A DNA stretch of 64,000 bases from Tetradesmus obliquus. Lineage: Eukaryota; Chlorophyta; Chlorophyceae; Sphaeropleales; Scenedesmaceae. How positions within the stretch are numbered: position 1 is the stretch's first letter; every line of letters starts with the position of its first letter. The stretch spans positions 7,564,001 to 7,628,000 of the forward strand of contig CP126193.1 in assembly GCA_030272155.1 (NCBI GenBank), in the 5' to 3' direction. Shown one piece after another: positions 34,581 to 45,744 of the stretch. A model generated the notes under the pieces. That model ran no database searches. It had not been told where the DNA came from and saw nothing but the letters and a program-made list of their open reading frames with translations. The position numbers and the translations under genes are program-made.

Positions 34581-37573
34581 AACAGGCTGCACGTACCTGC
34601 CCCAGAGGTACCCTCCACCAGCAGGCAACTGCTGCTGCAGCTGCTGCTGCTGCAGCTGCGGCATCGGCTGCATGTGTTCACCCGACCCCAGCCCAAGCTG
34701 CTGCTGCTGCAGCTGCTGGTGCTGTTGTAGTTGCAGCCGCTGCCGCTGCAGGTGCTGCTGTTGCCGCTGCTGCTGCTGCCACTGCAGCGCCCGCTGCTGC
34801 AGCACCAGCGCTCGGTGCTGCTGCAACTGCAGCTGCCGCTGCCTGTGCCTGTGCTGCATGTGCCGTAGGTGCTGGTGCACCAGCTGCTGATACTGCAGCT
34901 GCAGCTGCTGCTGCTCCTGCGGGCCTGGATGCAGCAGCGGCCCTGCCGCCTGCTTCATCTGCAGCTGCCAGTGCTGCCGCGCCTGCTGCCCTTGCTGCTG
35001 CCGCCCCTGCGGCTGCCCCTGCTGCTGCTGTTGCTGCTGCTGCGCCTGCCATTGCTGCTGCTGCTGCCGCACACGCTGCGCCTTAAGCTCCCACCAGCTG
35101 CTCCAGCCAGCAAACTGCTGTTCGAATGCAGCACCTGGCAGCAGCAGCGCATCTAACAATGTGATGCTACCTGCCTGCTGTGTGGCCACTAGAAACTCGA
35201 GCCGCTCAAACCTGCTGTAGTTCACAGCAAAACCTTCCTCGGCTTGTGGCGGCCGCAGCGCCTGCCACTGCTGCTGCCAGGAAGGAACCAGCTGCAATGC
35301 TGCCTGCAGCCGCGCGCCGCGCACCAGCAGCTTGGCTGCGGGTGCCAGCAGCAGCCGGCCGTTATGCGCTGCCATGCCGAAGACGAAGCCCTCGCTGCGC
35401 TGCAGCAGCAGCGGCAGCAGCTGGTAGCAGATGCGCACATGCTCCAGGTTTCGGCGCAGCAGCTGCGGCGTTTTGTACACAACCACGCGCCCGATGATGT
35501 GTGCATCCTTGTGCATGATTGCCATGAGCACCTTTAGCTTGTTGTTCATGATGCGAGGCGACATGAACAGCGCACTGGGGTATGCCGCAACCAGCCGCTG
35601 CATGCACACAGGCTTGAGCCGCAATATGCTGCGCAGCGCATCCGCGCGCTTCTGAATGCTTGGAGCTGAGTCGCTCAGAAGCTCTGGCGCCTGAGCAACC
35701 ATGGCAAGCGCGTGTACTGGCGTGACGGCAAACCAGCTGCACAGGCCCTGCAGCCTCCGCAGCAGCCCTGGCAGCGGCCGCGCCAGCAGCGCCGGCGCGT
35801 TACACGCCGCAGCAACCACGCGTGACGCGCTGCTCAGCTGCAGCGCATCAGCGAGCTGCTGCGCGGCCTGCAGGATGGCCGCAGCCGGCCGCAGCAGCAG
35901 CTGCAGCGGCCAGCGGCTGCACATGAAGGCTGCTGCTGCAGCGCTTACGCCGAGGGTGTCTGCCAGCTGCTGCACGTGTGCATGTACATCAGCAGGCTGC
36001 AGCACAAGCAGCTGCGGATGCTGGTCCAGCAGGCGCTGTGCATCTGCTGATGGTAGCTGCAGTGCGCTGCAGAAGGCTGCTAGCTGCGCGGGTGTGCAGG
36101 CGCGGGCTGCAGGTTTGCAGGACGGCAAGCAAGCAGATAGGTTTGCACGTCAGATAGGATTGCGCGCAGGGCTACGATAAGGATCAAAACAGGGTAGGTG
36201 CAGCGGCTCTTGCTGATACTTTCTGCAGTGCCATGATTGGCCTGTGGATGCTGCAACACCCAGCCTGTCCTGTCATGACTGCCGGCAGGGGGATGCAGAA
36301 GAACCTGGCACAATGGCATCGATTGCTAGCTGCAAATGCTTCGCTGCTGCTGAACACGTGTATACTACACAGCGCTTAGCCAGGCGTATGCTACCAGCTG
36401 CAGAACACACACAGCAAGCTGCCTGCCTCGTGCGCAAGAGGCATTCAACACAGATGCACATGTACAACCAGCTGCTGCTGTTGCTATGCACTTCAGCCAG
36501 CCAACAGCAGCAGATGTGTTGTGCCCAGCCCTTGCTCACCTCCTGCTACTGCAGGCCCCTCTAACGGCCGCACCAGCTGCAGCCCAGAAGGCGATCTGCT
36601 GCTGCTGCTGCCGCCACTGCTGCCGCCACTGCTGCTGCTGCTGCCGCCTGCTGGCGACCGTAGCAGCTGTGCGCCGTGTTGCTGCTGCTGCTGCTGCACA
36701 TGCGTGCCTTCGTCTGCTGCTACATGTTGGCTGCAGCCATTGCTACTGGAGCTTGGGCCTATGCTGGCTAAGCTAACTACTGCAGAGCTGATGGCGTGGT
36801 GCTGACTGTCACTGCTACTGTACAATTGGCCAGCACTGCTGGTGATGCTACCTGAAGTCGATGCTCTGCTATTGCTCCTCAGCCGCTCCAAGTGCTGCTG
36901 CACCTCTTGCTGCTGCTGCTGCTGCTGCTGCTGGCCATTTACCTGCCTATGGAGCAGCGGCAGCGGCAGCTGCTGCAAGTCTTGCTGCTGCAACTGCACT
37001 GCCTCAGCACAGCCGCTGCTGCGCTGCAGGCCTGGCCAGCCATTGTGCAGCTGCACGCCGTTACGGCTTGCAGCAGCCTCCAACGGCTGCAGCACATGGC
37101 CTGCAGGCTGCTGCTGCTGCTGCTCATCTAGGTGCTGCAACTGCTGCTGCGCTGCTGCGCTGCTGCAGGGCTGCCTGTTGCCTGCAGTGCTTGCGAGCTC
37201 CTCGACAGAAGCTAGCTCGCCTGCCAATGCAACCTCTCCAGCTGCTGCTGCTTTGTGGACACCTGCAAAGTAGCACGTACAATACGTTTGATATGTTTCA
37301 CTCCAATGAGACCTGTCATGTGCACAGACAACCAGCTTGCAAGCTGATGTGGAGCCCACAGCTTTGCTGCTGCTGGGAGGTGTCTCACCTGGCCGAACGA
37401 CCAAACGTGCCTGCCTGCTTGGTGCTGGACGATCGTAATGAACCTGAACATAACAAACAGAGTCACAGGCTGATCCTGCTTGTCGCTGAGAGCTAAGACG
37501 GGGCCCTGCAGCGAGTGCACACCTTGCTCCTGCTTAAGCGAGGGCAGCTACAATGTCCTGCCTGAAAAGCCAT
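34026..37573 (-). CDS. mTERF-family organelle protein with long Gln-rich tail
   Basis: Four exons: 37523-37573, 37389-37410, 36540-37262 and 34026-36106; 958 residues. The third exon is Gln/Ser-rich. The mTERF part begins near residue 266 (TPAQLAAFCSALQLP) and runs to about 600. Its repeating ~30-residue helical units carry the family's L-x-x-x-P signature (LLDQHPQLLVLQ, MVAQAPELLSD, LVAAYPSALFMSP, VVVYKTPQLLRRN). mTERF proteins bind organelle DNA or RNA and act in transcription, splicing or ribosome assembly. The N-terminus read here (MAFQAGHCSCPRLSRSK, then ARLVVRPG) is basic and Ser/Arg-rich like a transit peptide. It depends on a 22-nt exon chosen by phase and is the least certain part. 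After residue ~610 come about 300 residues dominated by Gln with Leu and His, unusual for the family. Confidence 0.75.
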
Positions 37574-38822
37574 GAAGTACTGACTGCAGCATGTGATTCT
37601 GCTCAATCTTTCGAATACTGCATGGTGTTCATCGGGACCTCTGTGCTTCTGTGCTGTTGTCCATCGCTAGACAGCGCGACACCACAAACAACTATTTCAC
37701 CTGAAGTTCAAGGCATTGAAAGTGAATTGTGCTGGTTCCAACGCACAGGTAGCAGTGGATCTGTAAATGGTTTAGGGCCTGGTTGGGGTCTCGCTGTCCG
37801 CGCCTCTCGCAGTTGTATAGTTGCTCCTGCATCACACGCAAGTCCCAAACACTGTTCTTGGTAATCTTGTCGTGGCCGAGCCTGTCGGGTCAGGATACCC
37901 AGCTGCTGGCTGCAAGCTGGTGCCTACTGGGCGAAACTGCTGCCTTGGGCTTGTGATGTGGTCAAGGGTGCAGCGTTGCAGAGAACACACACATCCCTAC
38001 AATTTAGAACACTTCAGCTGGCGTGCTGCTGGTCAGTCTTACAGACACTTGCAAGACAGCTGTGCCGTTCAACCTGGCAGCGGGCACGTGTGCAGCCGGT
38101 GCTGTTGCATGAGGACCATGGGGACCAGCCAACCCGCCTCCGTTGCGAACCATAGTTACCAGGGGCTATGTACTGCCTCTAACGTACTGGCAGAGACCAA
38201 CCGCAACAGGTGCACACTGTCTCAAACAGCAAGGCGGCACCACATGCCACATCTGCCACTGCGTCCCTAGTTGACGCGTGCTACGCTACATGCATTGGAC
38301 AAGCCATGTCCCCCGCAATGCAGTGCTACGGGATCTGAAACAAACTGAAAGCGGTGGCTGCTGATGCTGAGCGTGAGAGCAGTTGGTGCAAGTTTACTGT
38401 ACAAACCAACGGCCGCAGTAAGCAGAGCCTCAAGGCTGCCCTGATACCTCGAGGTATGCGCTCATGCTGTCGCTGATAAACAGACTGCCATACGCTGCAT
38501 ACGCCACACACCAGCTTCCTAGCTCAGGCTCATCAGCCCTGACAGTACCGGCTCCGCTGCATTGCCACTGCTGTAACTATGCTGCTGCATCCGTGCCGTT
38601 ATGCTAGTCAAACCTCCTGCTGCTGCTGCTAGGACTGCCGCTGCTGCTGACTGAGATGTACAACAAGTGCTGAGCCTGCATGCTGCCGCTGCGCAACCAA
38701 CCACACACCCGCCTGCATACTCCAAACTCACATAATCACGTGACACACCAGCTGATGTCACCATCGGGTGAAAGATTACTGCTGCTGAGTTCATGCTGCT
38801 GCTGCTGCTGCAGTCCTCAAAA
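37574..38822. other. Intergenic region
   Basis: About 1.25 kb between two minus-strand genes. No coding signal was recognised. It should include the mTERF promoter and the 3' UTR of the tail-anchored protein gene. Confidence 0.55.
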
Positions 38823-40907
38823 TCATGCCCTGCTCTTGCGCTTGCCCCCCAGCAGCACACCCAGCACGATGGTTGTCACTGCTAGCGCAATTCCACCCAC
38901 TGCCATGAGCTGCGTGTTGGGCCCAGACTTGCCTGTCAGCGCAGCCTGCGCAGCAGCAGGCAGCAAGGCAGCAAGCACAGCGCAGCAAGACGGTCAGTTA
39001 GCTTGAAAGAAATGCATTTTGCTGTTGTTCAAGTGAGCATGGCAGTGCGCAGCTACAAGGGATCATTTGCGCTGATGTCGCATCAGTTCATTGCAGCGCT
39101 ACAGCAGGTACAGAGGACACAAACTGACTACCTATCATAAGCCCTGCATACATGCCTGCTCTACACATGCCTGGCCTACGCGCTTGCATGCACAGAACAC
39201 ACACCCCTCCCCGCCTGCCGCATGACAGTACAGCAAGCACACCCATTGACACAGCAGCAGCAGCAGCAGCAGCAAGCAGTCGCTCTCCCGGCAAGTCAGC
39301 AAGACAGCAGCAACCTCCGCCACCCTGAAGCAGCAACCGCACACGCAGCCAGGTGTAGCCGAATTTCTTGCAATGCATGATGCGTGCTGGCGACCTTGAC
39401 AACACAGTGTACACACAGGCATGCAGGACACACTCGCAGCCATGCCACAAGCACACGCCCCCCTGGCACACCTGCGCCCCCTCAAACCAACTGCAGCTGC
39501 CACATGACCAACTTGAACTCCAAGTGCGTGCCTGGTTACTGCCCTCGCCCTCTGCCGCGCCCTGCGCAGCGCCGTTGGCCTGCTGCGCTGCTGCAGCGAG
39601 GCTGCTGCTGGCGGCCTTGCCTGCTTCCTGCGCCTTGGCCACTGCTGCAGCAGCAGTCTCCTTGGCCTGCATGAATGATAGTGCAAGGTGGTGCAGCAGG
39701 GCACGTGTGTGGGTGTAAGAAACCAACAGCCAATGCACCTCAGAGACATGCACCAAAAGCAGGGAGAGTCTACAGTGCACTAGGCAGCCGCGCAGGGGCA
39801 TACATCGAGGTGCTGCTGCAAGGCAGCTGCAGCGCATGACGTGTTGTCATGCCATGCAGGTGGGCACAAACGCAGCAACAGCACACCGCAGGTCTGCGCA
39901 CCTTGCCCACTGCTGCTGCTGCCGCCTCGCCTGCCTTATGCCCTGCCTCAGCAATCGCTTCCTTTGTGTGCTGCGCCGCATGCGCCACTGCATCCTTGGC
40001 TGAGGCCGCTGCTGCTGCTACTGGCTGCTCCGATCCCGCTGCTGCTGCCGGCTGCTGCGCTGCTGCTGTTGCTGGCGGCGGCGGCGCTGCTGCTGCTGAG
40101 CCTGCCGTCAGCAGGCTGAACTGCAGCAGCTTGTTGCCATGCTTATCCACCTCATCACCATACTGCAGCTGCGAGCTGAAGCCCTCCTTCACAAACCTGC
40201 AGTAACAACAGCACAAGCGTTATAACACGTATTCAAATGTGAGGGTCTCCCACCGTGGCGGCTTCTGGAAAGAGACAGCTCAGCTCAGCACGTGCTTCCG
40301 GCACAGTAAAGCCGACACACAGACGTCTCACGAAGCACCAGAAGCAGGCGGATAATGCTGCATGCACGAGCTGAACATCCAGCGCACAGCAGCGGCGCCA
40401 CGACACTGCTGCTTCGCGAGCCAGCAGCCCGCCGCTGCTGCTGCCGCTTCCTTTGCTGCTGCTTCACCAAGGCAGGCAGTCATGCAACACCCGCAGGGCC
40501 ACTGTGCACGTGCTGCTCGCGCCGCTACGGCATTGTTGCTTTGTGCTAGGCAGACGTTTTGACGCTGCTGCTGCTGCTATTGCTGCCGCAGAACCAAGGC
40601 AGCCAGAAAACCAAGTCCTCCTGCAGATCCTGCGTGGCGGCTGTGCACATAAAACCAACCAGCTGTGCCGCGCTAGCTCTGGCTACTCTGTATTCTGCCG
40701 GCAGGTCCTGGACGACGGCTGTGCAGGTACCAGTAAAACCGCCGAATGCCAACAGCTGCCAAATGACAACAGCTGCGGCCACTCACGCCTGCAGCCACGC
40801 CTTGTCGCTCTTGGTCGCCTGGCACACGACCAGCCGCGCTGTGGGGTCCGCGGGGGCCATGGCGCTGAACCACGCAATGATGTCCCCCAGGTGCTCACGG
40901 ATGGGCT

Positions 40908-40946
<39 letters not shown>

Positions 40947-41921
40947 CAGCTGGTCGCATGCTGCCTTCATGTTTTCGCAGATGTGATGCATGAACGAAGC
41001 GCATTAGGATGAGGATGTGATGGTGTGTTACAAATGGCATGGCACTGCCGAGCATACCTGCGCCAGTCAATGGCTGGTGCGCCAGCCTGGCATCCTGGAC
41101 ATCTCAGAGCCAGATCAAGTGCTGACACGTCAATGGCTGCGAGCTCGCTGCAACTCCATCATCCTATCCCTATCCTGCTGGGTGGCCAGGTGTGATCCGC
41201 ATTGCAGTGTTGCGGGCTGCCTGGTTTCCTGCAAGCAGGCTGCTGGTGTCCTGCAAGCCAGCTGCACGCTCACCATGGCCAGGCGGATTGCGCCGTCCAC
41301 AGCTGCAGGCTTCACCTGTGCTGGGCACTCTGCAACAGCAGCAGCGGCAGCAGCAGCAGTGCAGGTGGGTGAGTTGCCGTAAATACAACGTAACTTCATG
41401 ATATGGTGCTGAGGTTAGCGTCAATCATGCCATGGCAACAGCAGCGGGATATAATGTGTTCGCCCAGTCGCAGGACGTGCGTGCATGTAGGACACTGCAC
41501 CATGCTGCTGAAGGCATCACTTGCTGCAGTTGCTGGCACATACAACACAGCTGGTATGGCAAGCTGCACCAATCAACAAACGCAGGCCCTAACCAGCTGT
41601 GAGTGCATGCCAGGCAGTTCTGCACGCGCTGTGTCCTTGCAATACCGCTGCACATAATTTACGTGCAGCTGCTGGTGATCTGCAAGCACCATCAACAGCT
41701 GAGAGAGCTATGCTGATTACAGCGTAAGTTAGGCTTGCCGGAACGCATTGCAACTCACGCTCCATGGGAAACTGCTCTGATGCATACAGGTAGAACTCAA
41801 CGGGGTTCTGGGGTGCCCCGCCTCCCTGAGCTTGGCCAGCACCGCCATAACCACCACCGTTTCCACCTGTCCTGCCACCGCCCCTGCCACCACGTCCACG
41901 AGACTTGCGGCTGCCGGACAT
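38823..41921 (-). CDS. Unrecognised RG-rich, predicted tail-anchored protein
   Basis: Six exons: 41759-41921, 41274-41329, 40787-40905, 39902-40196, 39532-39666, 38823-38945; about 296 residues. No family was recognised. The first ~37 residues are RG/GG-rich (SRGRGGRGGGR). A globular-looking part follows (NPVEFYLYASEQFP, HLGDIIAWFSAMAP, TARLVVCQATKSDKAWLQ, FVKEGFSSQLQYGDEVDKHG). Next is a long Ala/Lys/Glu helix with LEA- or apolipoprotein-like 11-residue periodicity (AKDAVAHAAQHTKEAIAEAG). A single C-terminal hydrophobic segment (LMAVGGIALAVTTIVLGVLLGG) is followed by KRKSRA, as in tail-anchored proteins. The last intron is ambiguous: a GC donor at 39531 with acceptor before 38945, or a GT donor after 39540 with acceptor before 38932. 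Both keep frame. An internal exon may be missed. Confidence 0.6.
40908..40943. repeat. CAG microsatellite next to an acceptor
   Basis: About eleven CAG triplets on the plus strand are CTG on the coding strand. They directly precede the acceptor of the 40787-40905 exon, again in the place of a polypyrimidine tract. Confidence 0.85.
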
Positions 41922-42555
41922 GCTGCTGCTGTTCTGCTGCTGACCTGCACGACCAGAGCAGCAGAATGAATCAGCTGCACGTCGCTACGGTACACGTTTT
42001 GCAGCTCGTGGCTTCGTAGTGCCAATGCGAATGCTTTCAGACGTATAAATGGATGGGAGGCGCACGTTCCGCTGTAGTGAGCTACCAGAACAGTGTGGGC
42101 GCTTGAGTTGGGTGCAGCAGATGACCCTTTCGAAGGCAATGATCTAGCAATGACACGTTGCACAATTGACTAATTTGCTGGCACGATCTGTGGAATGCCG
42201 AGATCCATGGACCTCACCTTGACGACGATGTCTGTGCTCTAGCTATTCAGTAACAATTATTTTCCGCAGGTTTACAGCTTTGATGCAGCTGCTGAAGTGT
42301 GAGCAGCTGGCTTAAGCAAACGCCTCGTGGTGGAGTGACAAACAGAACAACTGACTGACAGCCAAGGCCCCAGCGTCAAAGCAGCCCCAACATAGCTTGT
42401 AAACAGTAGCCCATGTGACTGGAAGCCACGATCGACGGATGACGATGGCTGCAACACACACATGTCTGCACAACACTTGTCCATAGACACCTGTACAGAG
42501 ACACCGCAGCACATCACAGCCAGTCTGCACCACGTCACGAGGCTACAACGCTGCA
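41922..42555. other. Divergent promoter region
   Basis: About 630 bp between the starts of the minus-strand tail-anchored protein gene and the plus-strand USP gene. A TATAAAT motif on the plus strand lies at 42044-42050, about 510 bp before the USP start. It could serve that gene only with a long 5' UTR. Confidence 0.45.
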
Positions 42556-43662
42556 ATGGACATGTCAAACCAAACTCAAAGGAACATAGTAGTTGCCGTT
42601 GATGCCAGCGATGCTGGCTTACCAGCAGTGCAGTACGCTGTCAGCGAGCTGGTCAGGCCTGGGGATGTGCTGCATGTGTGCCACGTGGCTACTGTACTGC
42701 CTCCTGCAACGTCAATTTCCCATCGTAAGTTGCAGCTGTGCAGCTGATACTGACCTGTGTACGTCAATGAGGGCAGCCAAGCTGATGCTGAACTGTGATG
42801 ACAGCTCACAACGTTGTTTTGCTTGCGCAAGGCGAGTCCACTGCATGCAGATGCCATGTGGACAGTGTCCTGGTATGAAGCACAGCAGCAAGATCAGCTG
42901 TACATTCAGCATTGATCACGACACCGTAGTAGGCGGCCGCATTCGAAGAGCATTCCTTACCCAACTGCGGGCAGCTTGATGGCACATGTACAGAAGTTGG
43001 CGCTGATGCATTGTGGATGCATGTTGCTGAAGAATAACATGTTAGATGCTTGCAGTTGCACCCCAGACCACCTACGATGTGCCAGCTGCAGACAGCGACC
43101 AGCAGCAGCTGGCAGAGAAGGTGCAAGCCTTCATCAAGGCCAAGTGGGTGCACAGCAGAGCTGCTGCGTGGTGCGGCAGCTGCATGTTTGCTGCTGTAAC
43201 AGCTGCGCACATCGCAAACGTGTGCATTGCACCCCAATATGGAGGCAGCCAGCGGCATTGCCGCAAGCGGGCGTGTGTTGGCCTCTGGATTTTGCTGAGA
43301 CATGATAGTGAGGCGTGGGCCAGCTGTTGACAAGATAATCACAGGCACACAAGCAGCAGGCCTGCACAAAACTGACAGCTGCGGTGCCAGTCGGCAGCAG
43401 CAGACACCAGCACCTCCACACTGCGCTATGTGTGCTATTACGCAACACCGCCGTCTGCCTGCCTGCTGCTGCGCCCAGGTTCTTGAGGGATGCAGAGGTG
43501 TGTGAGGTGCCCTGTTTCCCGTATGTGTACCTGGAGACAGTTGGCGCCAGCGCAGATGACATTGCAGCGCTGGTGGTCAAGACATGCGAGGAGGTGGCTG
43601 CTGATATGCTGGTGGTTGCGCACCAGGAAAAGGTGCGCTGCTACTGCCTGCGCTGCCGCCGC

Positions 43663-43699
<37 letters not shown>

Positions 43700-43983
43700 A
43701 GGTCTGCAGATCGTGGATAGCTAGGTGACAGCACACTGCAGCTCATCACTGCACTGCTGCTGGGCCCTGCATGACCCGCTGCTCTGCTGTGCTGCCTGCT
43801 GCGCAGGATCATACGCTGTGGGCCAAGCTCAACCAGAGCTCTGTGCTCAAATCGATCATGGCGCAGAGCCGCCGGCCGCTGATGGTGGTCAAACACTACT
43901 CGCCAGGGTTGACCGATGACCTGGCAGCGGCACCGGCAGGCTGTGGGGCTGAGTCAGCAGCAGACTGGCTGGCAGGCCGCTGA
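42556..43983 (+). CDS. Universal stress protein (USP) family
   Basis: Four phase-consistent exons: 42556-42724, 43056-43143, 43479-43632, 43807-43983; 195 residues. The N-terminus NIVVAVDASDAG begins the USP fold (first beta strand with the conserved Asp). AVQYAVSELVRPGDVLHVCHV is the first helix and second strand. VETVGASADDIAAL-type and KTCEEVAADMLVVAHQEK segments follow, and the core ends in SIMAQSRRPLMVVKH, the usual last helix and strand. In the family a G-x2-G-x9-G(S/T) loop near the end binds ATP. It is not clearly present here, so this may be a non-ATP-binding type. Plant and algal USPs are small soluble proteins linked to stress responses. The last ~100 bases of the coding exon are tandemly triplicated (next entry). 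Confidence 0.75.
43668..43699. repeat. CTG microsatellite in a USP intron
   Basis: An uninterrupted run of CTG triplets lies inside the third intron of the USP gene, about 35 bp after the donor. Confidence 0.85.
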
Positions 43984-44181
43984 TGGTGGTCAAACACTAC
44001 TCGCCAGGGTTAACCCATGACCTGGCAGCGGCACCCGCAGGCTGTGGGGCTGAGTCAGCAGCAGACCGGCTGGCAGGCAGCTGATGGTGGTCAAACATTA
44101 CACGCCAGGGTTGACCGATGACCTGGCAGCGGCACCCGCAGGCTGTGGGGCTGAGTCAGCAGCAGACCGGCTGGCAGGCAG
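43879..44181 (+). repeat. 101 bp tandem triplication across the USP stop codon
   Basis: Three units start at 43879, 43980 and 44081, each opening with CTGATGGTGGTCAAACA. Unit 1 is coding. Its frame ends at the TGA formed where unit 1 meets unit 2 (GGCCGC TGA TGG). Unit 3 ends in GGCAGCTGAGGGG, which probably preserves the ancestral stop. The shared CTGA at both ends suggests duplication at a short homology. A period of 101 would shift frame if read through. Confidence 0.9.
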
Positions 44182-45744
44182 CTGAGGGGCGGTACGTGCT
44201 AACAGCAAGTGCTTTTAAACGTCTGCATGCGGCTCGTCAGCTATCGACTGCGCCCCACAGGCCACTGCATTCTGCAGCTGGTTGAGCCAGCCGCGTCTGC
44301 ATGTGAGCACTTACGATAGCAGCGGCAGCGAGGGGTGACTATCAGCATACTGCGTGCCCTTTTCTGCCGGGTTGCCTGCTGATGCGCTACTGCTGTACTG
44401 CATACGGCAGTACCACCGCCTGGCTAGTTGGCAGCATTGTACAGCATGCTGTTTGTTTCTGTTTTGTAGGTGAGGGAAGCCGGCAGGGTGACTCTTATTC
44501 ATCGTGTTGCCAACCCAATCAGTTAGCATTGGAAGATTTGTCACATGGTTGTACAGAGGTTGTTGACGTCACCAGCACACCAGCTGTGTCTGGCATACGG
44601 CCAGGCCAGCATCAGCTGCTAAACGCTGAGCTGCCACACCAGCATAAAAGACCCCAAGAAGCACGCTGCTGGTCAGGAAACCAGCAGGTGCTATACGCTG
44701 GTGGTGGCTTGAGTTGACGCTGCAGTGCTGAAGCTCTACGCTCCAAGCACGCGGGGGAAAAACCGTGCATTGCCATTGGAAGCCTGATGACTACACATTT
44801 GGGAGGCGTGCTGCTAAACAATTTGGGGGCGTACCTAGAGAAATACAATACAAACCACCAGGCATTGCCCATCCACATGCAGCAGCGTGAGCTTGATATC
44901 TTGGGGCCAGTGCAGTTCACATATCATGATGTGAGTAGTTGTACATAAAAACTGGTGGGCATGCATTGCAGCGGCGCATATATGTATTGTGCCGCCACCT
45001 TGTTGTGCAACCTTGAATGCAATGCAAGGACTGCCAATGCAAGGGTGGCGGCTGTATGCAATTTTGTTGGCAGCCAAGTTGGGTGCCCTATATAGGGCAG
45101 ATGTATCTGCATCCTGCAAGCATGCCGTATGCACGCATGCATGCGCGCAGCACGTCATGCAGGCCATATCAGTCCACGTTGTTGTGGCAAAGGTGAGATA
45201 TGCGAGCCTGCACTGCAGCCGCCAGCACAACACAGCATGTGTAACATACACGGCCTGATGAGGCATGAGGCCAGACCAGCACGACTGCGTGTGTATGTCT
45301 GGCAGGTAACACCGCCATCATGATGCACACATGCAGCCAGATGCCCTGCATTGTGCTCCAAAAACAGGACCATGCAGCATGCGCATTCTGCCTGCATGCA
45401 GGCTTGTCCACAGAGCGCTAAGCGGCATGCATTGTGCTGCTGCACGTTATTTCAGCATACATAACACCTGCTATGTACAACATGTCCTCGTGCACCCACG
45501 TCTCATGTTTCCTCCTCCGCAACATGCGTGCCAATGACAGCTTGGGATGCGTGGATGGTGCGAGCCTACAATACACGGGGCTGCAAATAGCGGTTTAAAT
45601 ATATGTACAAGCTGAGACCCAGCGCACACAGTACGGTACTGTACGGTACCAGGAGCGGGCCAACGCAGTGCATGGGCTGCGCCTGCTGTAATGGCTGGTG
45701 CCGCGCGTCAACCTAGTTATATCTCTGAATGCATCATCCCTTGA
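43984..45744. other. Convergent intergenic region
   Basis: About 1.75 kb between the USP and subtilase genes, starting with copies 2 and 3 of the 101 bp repeat. A stretch at about 44725-44932 reads like protein in two plus-strand frames and ends at a donor-like CATGAT|GTGAGT. No start, partner exon or family was found. The motif GGTACTGTACGGTACC lies near 45633-45650. Confidence 0.5.

Noticed and set aside
34418-35086. Long Ala-rich plus-strand frame
   Set aside because: It is the antisense reading of the Gln-rich mTERF tail. CTG/GCA triplets keep all frames open, so length alone means nothing here.
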